Below, piece after piece: positions 18,761 through 27,500 of a stretch of DNA of 64,000 nucleotides. Numbering within the stretch: position 1 is the first letter of the stretch; every line of letters starts with the position of its first letter. The notes under the pieces were generated by a model, which worked only from the letters and a program-made list of their open reading frames with translations, was not told where the DNA came from and did not search any database. This DNA comes from Shumkonia mesophila (GTDB lineage: Bacteria; Pseudomonadota; Alphaproteobacteria; Rhodospirillales; Shumkoniaceae): NCBI RefSeq assembly GCF_026163695.1, contig NZ_JAOTID010000014.1:87096-151095 (forward strand). Reading direction: 5' to 3'. The position numbers and the translations under genes are program-made.

Positions 18761-18922
18761 CAAAACCCTCCCCCAGACCCCCTCCCGGGCTTCTCCTCGT
18801 GGGCGCACAGGAACCTCCCACGCCCTCCGCTCCGCACACCGCCGACGGCGCTGCGCTACGGGCGCGGGTCCCTCCTATGCACTACGCGGATAAGCCAAAT
18901 CCTTCACCCCAGAGGGTCATTA

Positions 18923-18956
18923 TTGGAAGCGAAAAGGGGGGCGCGGTTGGAAGCGA
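18923..18956. repeat. IS21 right-end terminal direct repeats
   Basis: The 10-mer ttggaagcga occurs at 18923-18932 and again at 18947-18956, with the sequence gggtcatta just before the first copy and tttgacaca after the second. This layout is typical of multiple terminal repeats in IS21 elements. The ~160 bases between istB and these repeats (18761-18922) are C-rich and hold no gene. Confidence 0.65.
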
Positions 18957-19095
18957 TTTGACACACAGGTCAGTCGATCACCATCATGGTTATGGATGCC
19001 GAGCACATATAAAGTTGCCCTCTTCTGGGAGTTCGATTACAACTATAGCAGTTTGCAGTATTTCGGCCTGCTAGGATCAGAAAGATTAGGGCATC

Positions 19096-19350
19096 ATGTC
19101 AGTTTCTTCTCTCACGCTGGAAGAATTCCAGAGTTTGCTCGACCGCTTTGGCGGTGATCTGAACTCATGGCCGGAATTATACCGTCTCTCTGCCACTACT
19201 TTTATTGCCGAGTCGGTTGAGGCGCAGGAGTTGATGCGCCGGGCCGAAGCCTTGGAAACGGGGCTTAGAAACCCGCCGAAGGCTCCCTCGGGGCTTTCAG
19301 ATCGTGTCGTTGCCGAGGCGTTACGCCGATCACCCATCCGTAAGAACTGA
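19096..19350 (+). CDS. Small 'LLD-WP' protein beside flagellar genes
   Basis: An 84-aa acidic soluble protein of unknown function. Visible pattern: LTLEEFQSLLDRFGGDLNSWP, then R, A, ESVEAQELMRRAEALE, a Pro-rich spacer (NPPKAPS) and a short C-terminal helix (LSDRVVAEAL). It is clearly related to the 83-aa protein at 30563-30814 at the other end of the flagellar cluster. Similar short proteins are, to my knowledge, often found near ECF sigma factor genes in alphaproteobacteria, so a regulatory role is possible but inferred. It has its own terminator at 19364. The 130 bases upstream (18973-19095) probably hold its promoter. Confidence 0.75.
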   Translation: MSVSSLTLEEFQSLLDRFGGDLNSWPELYRLSATTFIAESVEAQELMRRAEALETGLRNPPKAPSGLSDRVVAEALRRSPIRKN

Positions 19351-19363
19351 TCCGCGAGACCGC

Positions 19364-19386
19364 AACGGCAAGCTTTGCCGTTTTCC
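19364..19386 (+). terminator. Stem-loop terminator
   Basis: An 8-bp stem (aacggcaa / ttgccgtt) with a short loop is followed by a T-run on the plus strand. It sits 13 bases after the 84-aa gene and ends ~15 bases short of the convergent flgL, separating the two. Confidence 0.7.
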
Positions 19387-19401
19387 ATGGCGGACTCCAA
19401 T

Positions 19402-20310
19402 TCACAGATATTTTGCCAAACTGAAGTGTGTGACCTTGCTTAAGGCGGAGTAGGACGCCTGCAACTGAGTGTCGTACAGCGAGAGCCTGACGGTGACCTG
19501 GGCGAGGTCGGCATTCTTGATGTCGCTTGTTATAGAGTTCAATAGGTCGAGTGACAGGGTTTGATGCTTTTCCGCGCTTTCCAGTCGCAAGGAGATATCG
19601 GAGAGGGCACTCTGGGTGGCGATCAGCGTGTCAAGCGCCTTGGTGGCGACATCGTAGGTTTCGTCGAGCGCGACCGTGTTGAGAGGCGAACTCGCCAAGT
19701 GAGCGGCTATGTTGGCCGCACGTAGTGCTTTTTCGAAGCCATCGGAGTTTGCGCCGACGCCGTAGACGATGGTCTGTTGGCTGGAGATGCGCACTGCGGC
19801 ACGCTCGTCGTCCCCAGTATAGTAGGAGGTGTTGGTCGCGGATGGGAACGAAATTGGCGCGGCGAGCTTGGCGGTGTCCACCGGTGGAGAGCCCGTGCTG
19901 CTTCCCGCGAACAAATAACGACCGTCCATGCGCAGATTCATTTGGCTCGCGAGATCGCTAATCAAATCGCGACCGGCCCGGTTCAGCGTTGCGGCGCTGC
20001 CTGCGTCCGATTTTGCGGCGCTGAGCCTGCTCCGGAAGGAGGTCAGCAGTTCTATCATCCTTCCCACCGCCGAGTACATCGACTGTACCCGGTTCTTTGC
20101 GATCTCGGTGTTGCTCTTCCAGACCTTCATCTGCGTCATCATGTCCTCGGCGGAGAGCAGAGGCACGGCACCGGCCCCAAGTTCACCGTAGGTCGCGGCG
20201 ACCAGACCAGAGGCCTTCTGAGTGGCGGTCTCGGCATATTTTGACTGAACGGTCAAAGCAGCGTTCATCATCGTTGAGCCAAGGCCAAATGTGGAGACGC
20301 GTGTGATCAT
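19402..20310 (-). CDS. flgL: Flagellar hook-filament junction protein FlgL
   Basis: FlgL (HAP3), 302 aa, joins the hook to the filament and is exported through the flagellar type III system. The N-terminus MITRVSTFGLGSTMMNAALTV and coiled-coil D0/D1 regions match the flagellin-like fold. The middle segment LRMDGRYLFAGSSTGSPPVD is the conserved FlgL 'G.ylFaGs' motif. The C-terminus holds the paired helix (SLYDTQLQASYSALSKVTHFSLAKYL). It is the last gene of the minus-strand set, 3 bases after flgK. Confidence 0.92.
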   Translation of the reverse strand: MITRVSTFGLGSTMMNAALTVQSKYAETATQKASGLVAATYGELGAGAVPLLSAEDMMTQMKVWKSNTEIAKNRVQSMYSAVGRMIELLTSFRSRLSAAKSDAGSAATLNRAGRDLISDLASQMNLRMDGRYLFAGSSTGSPPVDTAKLAAPISFPSATNTSYYTGDDERAAVRISSQQTIVYGVGANSDGFEKALRAANIAAHLASSPLNTVALDETYDVATKALDTLIATQSALSDISLRLESAEKHQTLSLDLLNSITSDIKNADLAQVTVRLSLYDTQLQASYSALSKVTHFSLAKYL

Positions 20311-20313
20311 CTC

Positions 20314-22005
20314 TTATCTCACCGCCTTCATCAGATCGTCGAACATCGATTTCACGGCGCTAAGGACTTGGGACGATGCTGCGTAGGCGTTCTGAAGCTG
20401 CAAAATCCGCGCATTTTCCTCGTTCACATTGACGCCGTATTGCGAGGAGAAGCGCGAGGTCAGTGCGTTGAGACTGGTTTCGGCAGTAGCGGCGCGGCTT
20501 TTTGCGCTGTTGGTCCGTGCACCGATGTCGCCGATGAGGTCAGAAACCATGGCGATGACTCCCGAGGCGCGCAGGTCGTCGGCCATCGCGGTGGCGAGCT
20601 TGCTCGATCCGGTGCTGATAGCGGTCTTTCCCGTCGACAGCGTCCCAGAGGTTGGTATCAAGCCGGTCGGTAGACGCGTACTGTCGGCGAGCACATCCAC
20701 CTTGACCGCGAGATCGCCGGCACCACTGCCGACAACCAGATCGTTAAGCCCAAAATACCCGGACAAGCTTTTGCCGTTGACGCTGCCGCCGGCCACAGCA
20801 ACTCCATTGCTCGTGATGGTCGCTCGCAAGGAGAGGTGTCCGTCGCCATCGAGGCTGGCCGACAGCCCTGGGATGCCGTTCAAGGCTCCGATCAAATCGC
20901 CCACAGTGGAATATGACGAGAGGGGGAGATCTTGGGTCTCCGTTACGGCACCTTGCGCGTCAGTAACGGCGACCCGTAGGGAGCCACTTGCAGACAGGGC
21001 ATCGGCCGTGTTGTGCGAGGAAGTGCCGGTCAGAGTGTTGGGTGGGGGCGCGGCGCTACCGCCGTTGGAAAGGGTGTTGATAGAATCCTTCAACTTTCCC
21101 GCCGCCGCGTCGAGTCGCGACTGTATACCCGGGAGAGCGACGTCGCGGAGAGTAAGTAGGGCGGAAATTTTGCCGGAGGCGAGCGAGCCAGTGATGTCGT
21201 GACCATTCACACGAACCCCCGAAAGGTCCGTGGGGTAGGCAGCGCTTTCGGAGACTTTGGCGGCGGCGGTAAACGTTAGTTCGTGGACTTCCGTTCCTAC
21301 CAGGATCTCGCCCGATCCACTGTAGACCGTCATTGCGCCGTTGGCGGAGATGTAGCCGTTGATTTTGATTTGTTCTCCGAGGGACTTGAGAGCGGCACTG
21401 CGGAGGTCTTCCAGGTCGGCGGTAGGCTGGGAGGTTGCTCCGGCACGCAGGATCGATTCGTTCAGGGTGTGAATGTCGCGTAATGCGTCGTTGGCGGCCC
21501 CAACTGCTTTGGCGATCGCGGCGTCGGCTTGGGCGCGCTGGTGCTGAACCTCCTCGGATGCGTTGCGCATGGAGGTGACAGCGTCGTCAAGGCTCGTGAT
21601 CACCTCGCCCTTGAGAGTCGCGCTTTCCGGTGTGGTGGCGAGCGAGTCCAGCCGAGATTGAAACTTGGACAATCTCGAAGCTATCGACGAGCCGCTGCCG
21701 TCACTGTTGACGTGCCCAAGAGTGTCCGATAGCGCCTTCATGAAATTGTAGAATGCCTGAGCGGCGGCGTTCTCCGAGGTGGAATTGACTATGTCCCGCA
21801 ACAGATTGGCGTTCACGCCACTGCCGACGCCGGTTACCTCGACGCCTGTGCCGACGCCACCGGTGACGCTCGGCGCGAGCTTCGCGCGCTTGGTTGTGTA
21901 GCTAGAATTGTCGGCATTGGCGATGTTGGAGGAAGCAAGTGCCAATCGCACTTGAATGGCACGCAATGACGAAGTGGCAGAACCGAGCGCGGTGGAAAGG
22001 GACAT
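20314..22005 (-). CDS. flgK: Flagellar hook-associated protein FlgK
   Basis: FlgK (HAP1), 563 aa, forms the hook-filament junction with FlgL. The N-terminus MSLSTALGSATSSLRAIQVR, with LALASSNIANADNSSYTTKRA, matches the rod/hook N-terminal signature. The C-terminus ARILQLQNAYAASSQVLSAVK is the matching D0 helix. The centre (DITGSLASGKISALLTLRD) carries the usual FlgK 'G.l.all..rd' element. The start ATG is followed by a normal flagellar N-terminus and no extension is possible without losing it. It lies between the flgN-like gene and flgL in one operon. Confidence 0.94.
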   Translation of the reverse strand: MSLSTALGSATSSLRAIQVRLALASSNIANADNSSYTTKRAKLAPSVTGGVGTGVEVTGVGSGVNANLLRDIVNSTSENAAAQAFYNFMKALSDTLGHVNSDGSGSSIASRLSKFQSRLDSLATTPESATLKGEVITSLDDAVTSMRNASEEVQHQRAQADAAIAKAVGAANDALRDIHTLNESILRAGATSQPTADLEDLRSAALKSLGEQIKINGYISANGAMTVYSGSGEILVGTEVHELTFTAAAKVSESAAYPTDLSGVRVNGHDITGSLASGKISALLTLRDVALPGIQSRLDAAAGKLKDSINTLSNGGSAAPPPNTLTGTSSHNTADALSASGSLRVAVTDAQGAVTETQDLPLSSYSTVGDLIGALNGIPGLSASLDGDGHLSLRATITSNGVAVAGGSVNGKSLSGYFGLNDLVVGSGAGDLAVKVDVLADSTRLPTGLIPTSGTLSTGKTAISTGSSKLATAMADDLRASGVIAMVSDLIGDIGARTNSAKSRAATAETSLNALTSRFSSQYGVNVNEENARILQLQNAYAASSQVLSAVKSMFDDLMKAVR

Positions 22006-22042
22006 GGCGTTTTCCTTGGAGTGTGCGGAGCGATGTCACCCT

Positions 22043-22525
22043 TTATGCGTGGTAATCCCCACCGAAGGCGGTGAGGTTTGCCCGCAGGGGGACTTCACCC
22101 TTTGCGCTGTAGGTGCCCTGTTGCCGTTGGGCGTCGCGCGCTGCCGCTAGCGCCGCCTGGATTCTTTGGCGGGAGGCTGCCATTGCCGCATCGAGGCGGG
22201 CCAAATTCTCGTTCGTGACCTCACGCAAACGCAGTATCGCACTTATCATCCGCTCGGCGAGATCGTCGGGGAGGGAGAGGAAGCCCGGAGCAGTCTCGTG
22301 CAGTTCGCCGTAGAGTTCCACATAGGCGTCGGCGAGTTCGTGCTTGCGTTCGATGCCGGGCGTCATCAACGCGGGGAAACCTGTGGCGAGGTCGGCGTTT
22401 TCTCGCTCAATTTGCTTGGTCAGCTCAGCGATCACGCGCAGCAGGCGTTCGGGCAATCCGGTGCGGCGATCGCTTGCGATATGAGGCAGAGAGCTAAGGT
22501 GTGGTACGGTAATTTTCTCGATCAT
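22043..22525 (-). CDS. flgN: FlgN-like flagellar export chaperone
   Basis: A 160-aa, mostly helical cytoplasmic protein. The segment LTKQIERENADLATGF, followed by LMTPGIERKHELADAYVEL, resembles FlgN chaperones of alphaproteobacteria, which bind FlgK and FlgL before export. The C-terminal half (NENLARLDAAMAASRQRIQA) is a coiled-coil-forming helix, also expected. Its position directly before flgK supports the assignment. Sequence conservation in FlgN is weak, so the call relies partly on context. Confidence 0.75.
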   Translation of the reverse strand: MIEKITVPHLSSLPHIASDRRTGLPERLLRVIAELTKQIERENADLATGFPALMTPGIERKHELADAYVELYGELHETAPGFLSLPDDLAERMISAILRLREVTNENLARLDAAMAASRQRIQAALAAARDAQRQQGTYSAKGEVPLRANLTAFGGDYHA

Positions 22526-22558
22526 GGCTTTTCTCCTGAAGCTTCGATGAGGGGGGCG

Positions 22559-22909
22559 TCAATCGCGGTGTGCGTTTCGGATATAAGCAGTGGCGGCGCT
22601 GGTGTGCTCGGCCATCTTGTTCAGTTGCGATGAGAGCATCTGCATGTGCTCGTTAAGGGTGCGCACAACCCCTTCCATCTCCTGGACGCCCACCAAAGCC
22701 ACGCGATGCATCCGCAACCGCCGCTCTCGGGAGAGTGAACGCTCCTCGGTAATGATCTTGATGATCTCCTCGGTTTCCGTATCTTTCGAAACCTCGGAAG
22801 TGAGTCGTGTTCGCGCGGCCTCGATGGCGTGTCCAGCGCGGGTTTCGGCGGCTTCGGCGTTGGCGAGGACGTCCTCGATCGTACGGAAGGACAATTCTCT
22901 TCTCATCAT
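22559..22909 (-). CDS. Unknown helical protein in flagellar operon
   Basis: A 116-aa protein with no family I recognise. It is almost entirely helical and highly charged: RTIEDVLANAEAAETRAGHA, SKDTETEEIIKIITEERS, and a Met/Gln-rich C-terminal helix (LNEHMQMLSSQLNKMAEH). There is no signal peptide or membrane segment. Two start codons in tandem (22909 and 22906) follow the ribosome-binding site ggagag; the second has better spacing. It is placed between flgE and flgN, 16 bases after flgE, so it is likely co-expressed and may be an export chaperone or a regulator of hook-filament assembly. This is inference from context. Confidence 0.7.
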   Translation of the reverse strand: MMRRELSFRTIEDVLANAEAAETRAGHAIEAARTRLTSEVSKDTETEEIIKIITEERSLSRERRLRMHRVALVGVQEMEGVVRTLNEHMQMLSSQLNKMAEHTSAATAYIRNAHRD

Positions 22910-22925
22910 TGCTCTCCAAAGCAGC

Positions 22926-24137
22926 TCAACGTACGGCGCTCAGTAGCGTGTCGTACATGTCCTTGGCGGATTTGATCACCTGTGAGCTGGCAGAATAAGC
23001 CTGCTGGGCCACGATCATCCGTGAGAAATCGTCGGCAGTGTCCACTGTCGAACTCTCCAGGCTGCTTCCCTTGACCGTGGCGGAACCCCCGGCGCCTGCG
23101 GTGTGTAGACTGTAGTCGCCGGAATCCCGCGATTTCTGGTAGATCCCGTGAGAGAGTGCAGAGAGACCGTCGTAGTTGGCAAAAGTAGCGACCGCGACCC
23201 TGTAAATTGGGAGCGATTCACCGTTATCGTAGGTGGCCGTCACCGCGCCATCGTTGCTGATGGAAACCCCGAGTAGCTTACCTGTGGTGTGGCCGTTAGT
23301 CGTGGCGGACACTTGATCGACGCCTACCGACTTGTTCGTTTGGGTCACGTTGGTGAGGTCGATGACGATCGAACTAGCGGCGGCACCATTGGTCCAGTTG
23401 AAAGGAAGAGTAATGTTGGCGGGGCTTGGCGAAGTTAGCTTGCCGGTACCATCGAAATTCAGCGGCGTAGCACCTAAAGAGGAGGTGCCGTCAGGGCAAG
23501 AAAAACCCAGGGTCCAGGTATTGGTGGCAGTCTTCTCCCAAGTCGAGGTGACGGTATGGAGATTACCTAGCGCGTCGTAGACTTCCATCGACGAGGTCGA
23601 TTTTCCCCCGATAGCGGTACTGGGGCCGAGGTCGGCCTTCACGGTCGCGGCGCTACTCGGTTGAATCGAAGAAATGTTTTTCGTGACGTTGATGCGTTCA
23701 AGTGCCGCCGATGACTGGGTGGAGACCACTTTGCCGGTACTGTCAGTTGGCCAGCCCAGCAAGTAATAGTTGTTGTTAACGAGATAACCTTCGTTGTCCT
23801 GTTGAAACTCGCCGTTGCGGCTGAAATAGAGCGAGTCATCGCCAGTGCCGCGGCGCACCAGGAACATGCCGTTCCCGTCGAGGGCAATGTCGGTGGTCTT
23901 GGCTGTTCCTTCGATTTTGCCTTGGTTGGCAACGTGCTGGCGAGCCGATGAGGTGACGCCCGCACCGGGGTAATTGGTGCCATTGTACATCTGAGTGACC
24001 AGTGACGAGAAACTGGTCGTGACGGTCTTGTAGCCAGTAGTGCCGCTATTGGCGAGATTATTGGAAATCACCGAAAGGGCGCGGCTCTGTGCCTTGAGAC
24101 TCGAAACGGCGGTGAACATCGCACTGGACAAGCTCAT
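22926..24137 (-). CDS. flgE: Flagellar hook protein FlgE
   Basis: Hook subunit, 403 aa from the preferred start at 24137; an ATG two codons upstream (24143) lies too close to the ggaaga ribosome-binding site. The N-terminus MSLSSAMFTAVSSLKAQSRAL with VISNNLANSGTTGYK is the flagellar rod/hook signature. The central FlgE region includes ALDGNGMFLVRRG and SMEVYDALGNLHTVTSTW, and the C-terminus QQAYSASSQVIKSAKDMYDTL is the matching terminal helix. It is the second gene after flgD, with a 14-base gap. Confidence 0.94.
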   Translation of the reverse strand: MSLSSAMFTAVSSLKAQSRALSVISNNLANSGTTGYKTVTTSFSSLVTQMYNGTNYPGAGVTSSARQHVANQGKIEGTAKTTDIALDGNGMFLVRRGTGDDSLYFSRNGEFQQDNEGYLVNNNYYLLGWPTDSTGKVVSTQSSAALERINVTKNISSIQPSSAATVKADLGPSTAIGGKSTSSMEVYDALGNLHTVTSTWEKTATNTWTLGFSCPDGTSSLGATPLNFDGTGKLTSPSPANITLPFNWTNGAAASSIVIDLTNVTQTNKSVGVDQVSATTNGHTTGKLLGVSISNDGAVTATYDNGESLPIYRVAVATFANYDGLSALSHGIYQKSRDSGDYSLHTAGAGGSATVKGSSLESSTVDTADDFSRMIVAQQAYSASSQVIKSAKDMYDTLLSAVR

Positions 24138-24151
24138 GATCATTCTTCCGA

Positions 24152-24823
24152 TCAGGCGGTCATACGGATGACGGCAGACTGGTCCACCTTGGTGTTGCCA
24201 ATTTCGAGGAGGGTGATGCCCTGCCCGGAAACGACGGCGGTGACCTTGCCGTTTAGGGTGGTGGTTGTAGCGACGGCCTTTCCGTTCGCGTCAGTGGCCG
24301 CGACTTTTAGAGTGTAGTCGCCTGGGGGGACCGTCTTTCCCTTGATGTCCTTGCCGTTCCAGACGAAGTCATGGTTCCCCGTGGAGGTTTCGCCTTTGCC
24401 AGACCACACGATGTTGCCCCTACCGTCGGCGATTGAAAGATTCACGTCCTTGGCCGTACCGCTCAGCGAATAGGTCAACTTGGTGTCGGACGTGCCGCCG
24501 GATCCGATCGCGAAAGTATTGCCGATGGCCGTGACGGTCTTTCCAATATGCCCGGCGGCGTTGGTTATTGAGAACGCCTTGAACTGACTAAGCACTGAAT
24601 CGAGTTTTTTGTTGGTTGTGATCTGTTGTTCGAGAGCCGAGAAAGTTGCCAACTGCTCCGTGAATTTGGTGCTGTCTACGGGGTTCAGCGGGTTCTGCGT
24701 TTTGAGCTGAGTGGCGAGCAAACGTAAGAACGTGTCGTAGTTCGACGACGGAGATCTACTCGCTTGAGAGGTCATTTTTGCCGGTTGAGCAGAGGTTACG
24801 CTGAGGCGAGACGCTTCTGTCAT
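24152..24823 (-). CDS. flgD: Flagellar hook-capping protein FlgD
   Basis: FlgD, 223 aa from the start at 24823, which has a good ribosome-binding site (aaggag, 9 bases upstream); a longer frame from 24868 lacks one. It caps the growing hook and directs FlgE assembly. The motif YDTFLRLLATQLKTQNPLNP followed by VDSTKFTEQLATFSALEQQ is the conserved FlgD core. The C-terminal half has the FlgD Ig-like segment (ADGRGNIVWSGKGETSTGNH and FVWNGKDIKGKTVPPGDYTL). It is the first gene of the minus-strand hook operon. Confidence 0.94.
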   Translation of the reverse strand: MTEASRLSVTSAQPAKMTSQASRSPSSNYDTFLRLLATQLKTQNPLNPVDSTKFTEQLATFSALEQQITTNKKLDSVLSQFKAFSITNAAGHIGKTVTAIGNTFAIGSGGTSDTKLTYSLSGTAKDVNLSIADGRGNIVWSGKGETSTGNHDFVWNGKDIKGKTVPPGDYTLKVAATDANGKAVATTTTLNGKVTAVVSGQGITLLEIGNTKVDQSAVIRMTA

Positions 24824-25094
24824 TGCACAAAACTCCTTATCCGTTCGTCTGTTTTTATATGTAAACAAAATTTATTTTTACTTATTGTATTTGCGTTTAT
24901 TATTATTTTTATACATTGTTTTCAAATATTGGCGTTTTCCTTTTGAATAGATAGTGGAATAAGTGTTGGTGGCCGATCAATGGTTCCTCTGATACGGAGC
25001 CACACAGAAATTCAGGCGAAAAAAAGAAGGGAGCGTCGCGGTGTGGCGGAGAGTCTTCCTCGGTCGCGGAAGCTTCGGCCTCCCCCGGTCTAGA
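24824..25094 (-). promoter_or_regulatory. AT-rich upstream region of the flgD operon
   Basis: The ~140 bases before flgD (24830-24965) are very AT-rich (long runs of t and a) inside a GC-rich genome. This is probably the promoter and regulatory region of the hook operon. I found no convincing sigma-54 (-24/-12) or sigma-28 box by eye. The next ~130 bases (24966-25094) are ordinary sequence leading to the IS3 element. Confidence 0.4.
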
Positions 25095-25143
25095 GTTTCG
25101 CGAGACACCTCATAACCGGTAGGTAACCGCGTGGAGGTGGAGC

Positions 25144-25517
25144 ATGGACGAAAGCAAGACGCATGGCCCGGGGTCTTCGGAAGGAGCCCAGAGGGCGAGT
25201 GGAGAAGTCCCCGGGCCGGGCGTTGTCCGTGGCGGTGCAAGCGTGATGCGGTGCCGCGTCTGCTGAGAGGCGAGGATTTGGAGCGGGTATCGCGCTCGCC
25301 GGGGGTGACGGCCGCGCGCCTGTCCGAATGGCGGGACGAGTTCCTGGCTACCGGAGAGGCGGCGCTAGCGACGCGGGAGAAAGATAACCGGGACCTGGAG
25401 ATCGACCGCCTCCGCGCCAAGTTGGGCGAGGTCTTGCTGGCCAAGGAACCGCTGGAGAGCAAAATCGACGTGATGGAGAGCGGCCGGCCTTTGGGCCGAC
25501 GGAGATCGAAGCGATGA
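25144..25517 (+). pseudogene. IS3 OrfA (frameshifted)
   Basis: The N-terminal part reads from ATG at 25144 (MDESKTHGPGSSEGAQRASG), then hits a stop. The helix-turn-helix continues in another frame: DAVPRLLRGEDLERVSR, then SPGVTAARLSEWRDEFLATG, and the leucine-zipper-like LEIDRLRAKLGEVLLAK, ending GRPLGRRRSKR. A frameshift near 25230 explains the split. Confidence 0.75.
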
Positions 25518-26387
25518 GCGTGAGGATGTCGCCATCGAGTGGTTGCGCCTACGGCATCGCTCGGGTCACGCAGGTCTGGCGGATCGGTCGGGCTTCGGTC
25601 TACCGCCACCGGGCCGCGGCGGTTCCGCCTCGGCGCCGTGGCCCGCCCCGTTTCCCTGTCAGATGCAGGCCTGGTTGACGAGACCCGGGCAAATGCTCAT
25701 GGCGTCTCCGTTCCATGGCGAGGGCTATCGCAAGGTCTGGGCGCGGCTCCGGATCAAGGGCATCCGAACGGCCAAACGCCGGATCATGCGGTTGATGCGG
25801 GAGAACGGCCTCCAAGCTCCCCAGTGCCAAGGGCGCCCCAGAGAGCCGTGCAATCATGACGGTGTCATTCGCTCGAAACGGTGGACGAGATGTGGGGCAC
25901 GGACCTGGCCGCCACCTGGACCGGCGAGCGGCAAGTGGCGGTGGTGATCGCCGTCGATCACTGTTCGGCGGAATGCGTAGGGATACACGCCTCGAAACGG
26001 GCGACCCGCTTCGAGGCCCTGGAGCCCACCCGTCGGGCCGTGCGCGACCGCTTCGGTGTCTTCGCCAAAGATGCGGCCAAAGGATTGAAACTCCGTCATG
26101 ATCATGGAAGCCAGTACGCGGCGCACGACTTTCAGGCCGAGATCGCCTTCCTCGGTATTGAAAGCTCGCCCTCTTTCGTCCGTGTCCCGGAGGGAAACGG
26201 ATGCGCCGAGCGCTTCATCCGCACACTGAAGGAGAGCTTGCTGTGGGTGCGAGGCTTCGACACCGTCGAGGATCTCCGCCAGGCCTTCATCGATTTCTGG
26301 TGCCGCTACAACGAGGAATGGATACTTGAGTGGCACGGATACAAACCCTCGGCCCACCAGATCACACCGCCCGCAGCGGCGGCATAG
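25514..26387 (+). pseudogene. IS3 OrfB integrase (two frameshifts)
   Basis: Integrase spread over three frames: YGIARVTQVWRIGRASVYRH, then FHGEGYRKVWARLRIKGIRT with RRIMRLMRENGL after a shift near 25655, then the catalytic core after a shift near 25880. The DDE residues are visible (MWGTDLAATW, LRHDHGSQY, EGNGCAERF). Intact homologues are ~270-300 aa; here translation is impossible without two frame corrections. Confidence 0.8.
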
Positions 26388-26410
26388 CCATCAACCCAGT
26401 GTCTCGATAA

Positions 26411-26783
26411 CCGTGGACCGGTGCAGGAGGTTTTTGTTGCCTCCATCATACCTCCACAGGTTGTCGACAAAAACCCCATCATACTGCTCCAGATTCGTCT
26501 TCAAGTTTTGTGTAATTGAAATCTTCTGTGACGAACGCCGTTTCCATAAGAGTGCTGGTTGGTGGGGTATGGTGGCGGCTGTTTTGGTGTGAAAAATGTT
26601 TAATATTGTTTGTTGTTTTGTTATTTAAATCAACCAATGTTTAGAACATAAAATGATTTAGATTGTTTTTTTCGTGTTCAGTGATTTAATTTTTCTGAGT
26701 GTGTTTTACGATGATGGCGATGTTACTAGAAATGAATTTGATGTCGAGGCCAACAAGGCCCCCAATTAAGGGAAATAAACACG
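26411..26783 (+). promoter_or_regulatory. AT-rich upstream region of the ECF sigma gene
   Basis: No gene is seen. The second half (26590-26720) is strongly AT-rich, as before flgD, and probably carries the sigma gene promoter. A ribosome-binding site (aaggga) lies ~10 bases before the ATG at 26784. No confident promoter boxes were identified by eye. Confidence 0.4.
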
Positions 26784-27398
26784 ATGAAGCCCGAAACCTT
26801 GCCGTCCAGTCTTCCTGCTTCGGGGGCGGATTGCGATCTTGATGACAGCATTCTTTTGGAGCGGCTCAAGCTCGATGATGCAGAGGCTTACAGTATTCTT
26901 GTGAAGCGCCACCTTGATTATGCGTTTGCTCTTGCCCTGCGAATGCTACGAAATCCAGCAGATGCTGAGGATGTGGCGCAAGAATCCTTGGTCAAGGCCT
27001 GGACTCATCGCCACTCCTGGCAGTCGGGGCGAGCCAAGTTTTCCACGTGGCTTTACCAAGTGGTGTTCAATCGTTGTATCGACCTGGAACGTAGACCAAA
27101 AGAGATGTGTGTTGATGACGTGGCTGAACCGAAGGACGGACGACCCAATGCGGAGACCTCCATGCATCGCCGTCAGGTTTACGACAGCCTAGAGGACGCA
27201 ATAGCTACCATCCCTGTGCAACAGCGCGCGGCCTTAACTCTTTCCTACTACAATGGAATGGGGAACGGCGAGATTGCGCTTGTGCTCGGTACCTCGAGGC
27301 AGGCGGTGGAGGGTTTGGTCAAGCGTGGGCGCCAGAAGCTGCGGGAACGTTTGCGCCATTCGGAGTACGACATTCGTCAAATTTTCGCCGACGATTAA
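26784..27398 (+). CDS. ECF-type RNA polymerase sigma factor
   Basis: Sigma-70-family factor of the extracytoplasmic-function type, 204 aa, with only regions 2 and 4. Region 2 is FALALRMLRNPADAEDVAQE followed by SLVKAWTHRHSW and FSTWLYQVVFNRCIDLERR. Region 4 is IATIPVQQRAALTLSYYNGM with NGEIALVLGTSRQAVEGLVK and GRQKLRERL. It is not the flagellar sigma-28 (FliA), which would also have region 3. It lies ~100 bases upstream of flagellin on the same strand, so control of the late lateral-flagellar genes is a reasonable inference. No anti-sigma with a membrane helix is adjacent; the 83-84 aa 'LLD-WP' proteins are candidate partners. Confidence 0.9.
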   Translation: MKPETLPSSLPASGADCDLDDSILLERLKLDDAEAYSILVKRHLDYAFALALRMLRNPADAEDVAQESLVKAWTHRHSWQSGRAKFSTWLYQVVFNRCIDLERRPKEMCVDDVAEPKDGRPNAETSMHRRQVYDSLEDAIATIPVQQRAALTLSYYNGMGNGEIALVLGTSRQAVEGLVKRGRQKLRERLRHSEYDIRQIFADD

Positions 27399-27500
27399 AA
27401 AAATCGCCTGAATCGGGGGGCTCCTCCGTTCTATCCGTGACCGCTTGAAGAGCGGCCGATTTCCCCAACGGGATGACATGGATCAGAAGGAGACATCACT

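Larger units (their letters stand above)
17138..18972 (+). mobile_element. Decayed, 5'-truncated IS21-family element
   Basis: It contains remnants of istA and istB in the usual order, followed by the right terminal region. The left end and the first part of istA are missing; istA homology begins abruptly at ~17138 inside the ABC exporter remnant. The right end shows the direct terminal repeats typical of IS21 (ttggaagcga at 18923-18932 and 18947-18956) and ends near 18966-18972. Both genes are broken, so the element cannot move by itself. Confidence 0.85.
25095..26410 (+). mobile_element. Decayed IS3-family element between the two flagellar arms
   Basis: It contains orfA- and orfB-type transposase reading frames in the usual overlapping order, all broken by frameshifts. 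Probable ends are marked by the matching inverted 8-mers cgagacac (25101-25108) and gtgtctcg (26400-26407), giving ~1.3 kb, the usual IS3 size. Exact ends and any target duplication were not resolved. It separates the divergent flgD and ECF sigma genes. Confidence 0.7.
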
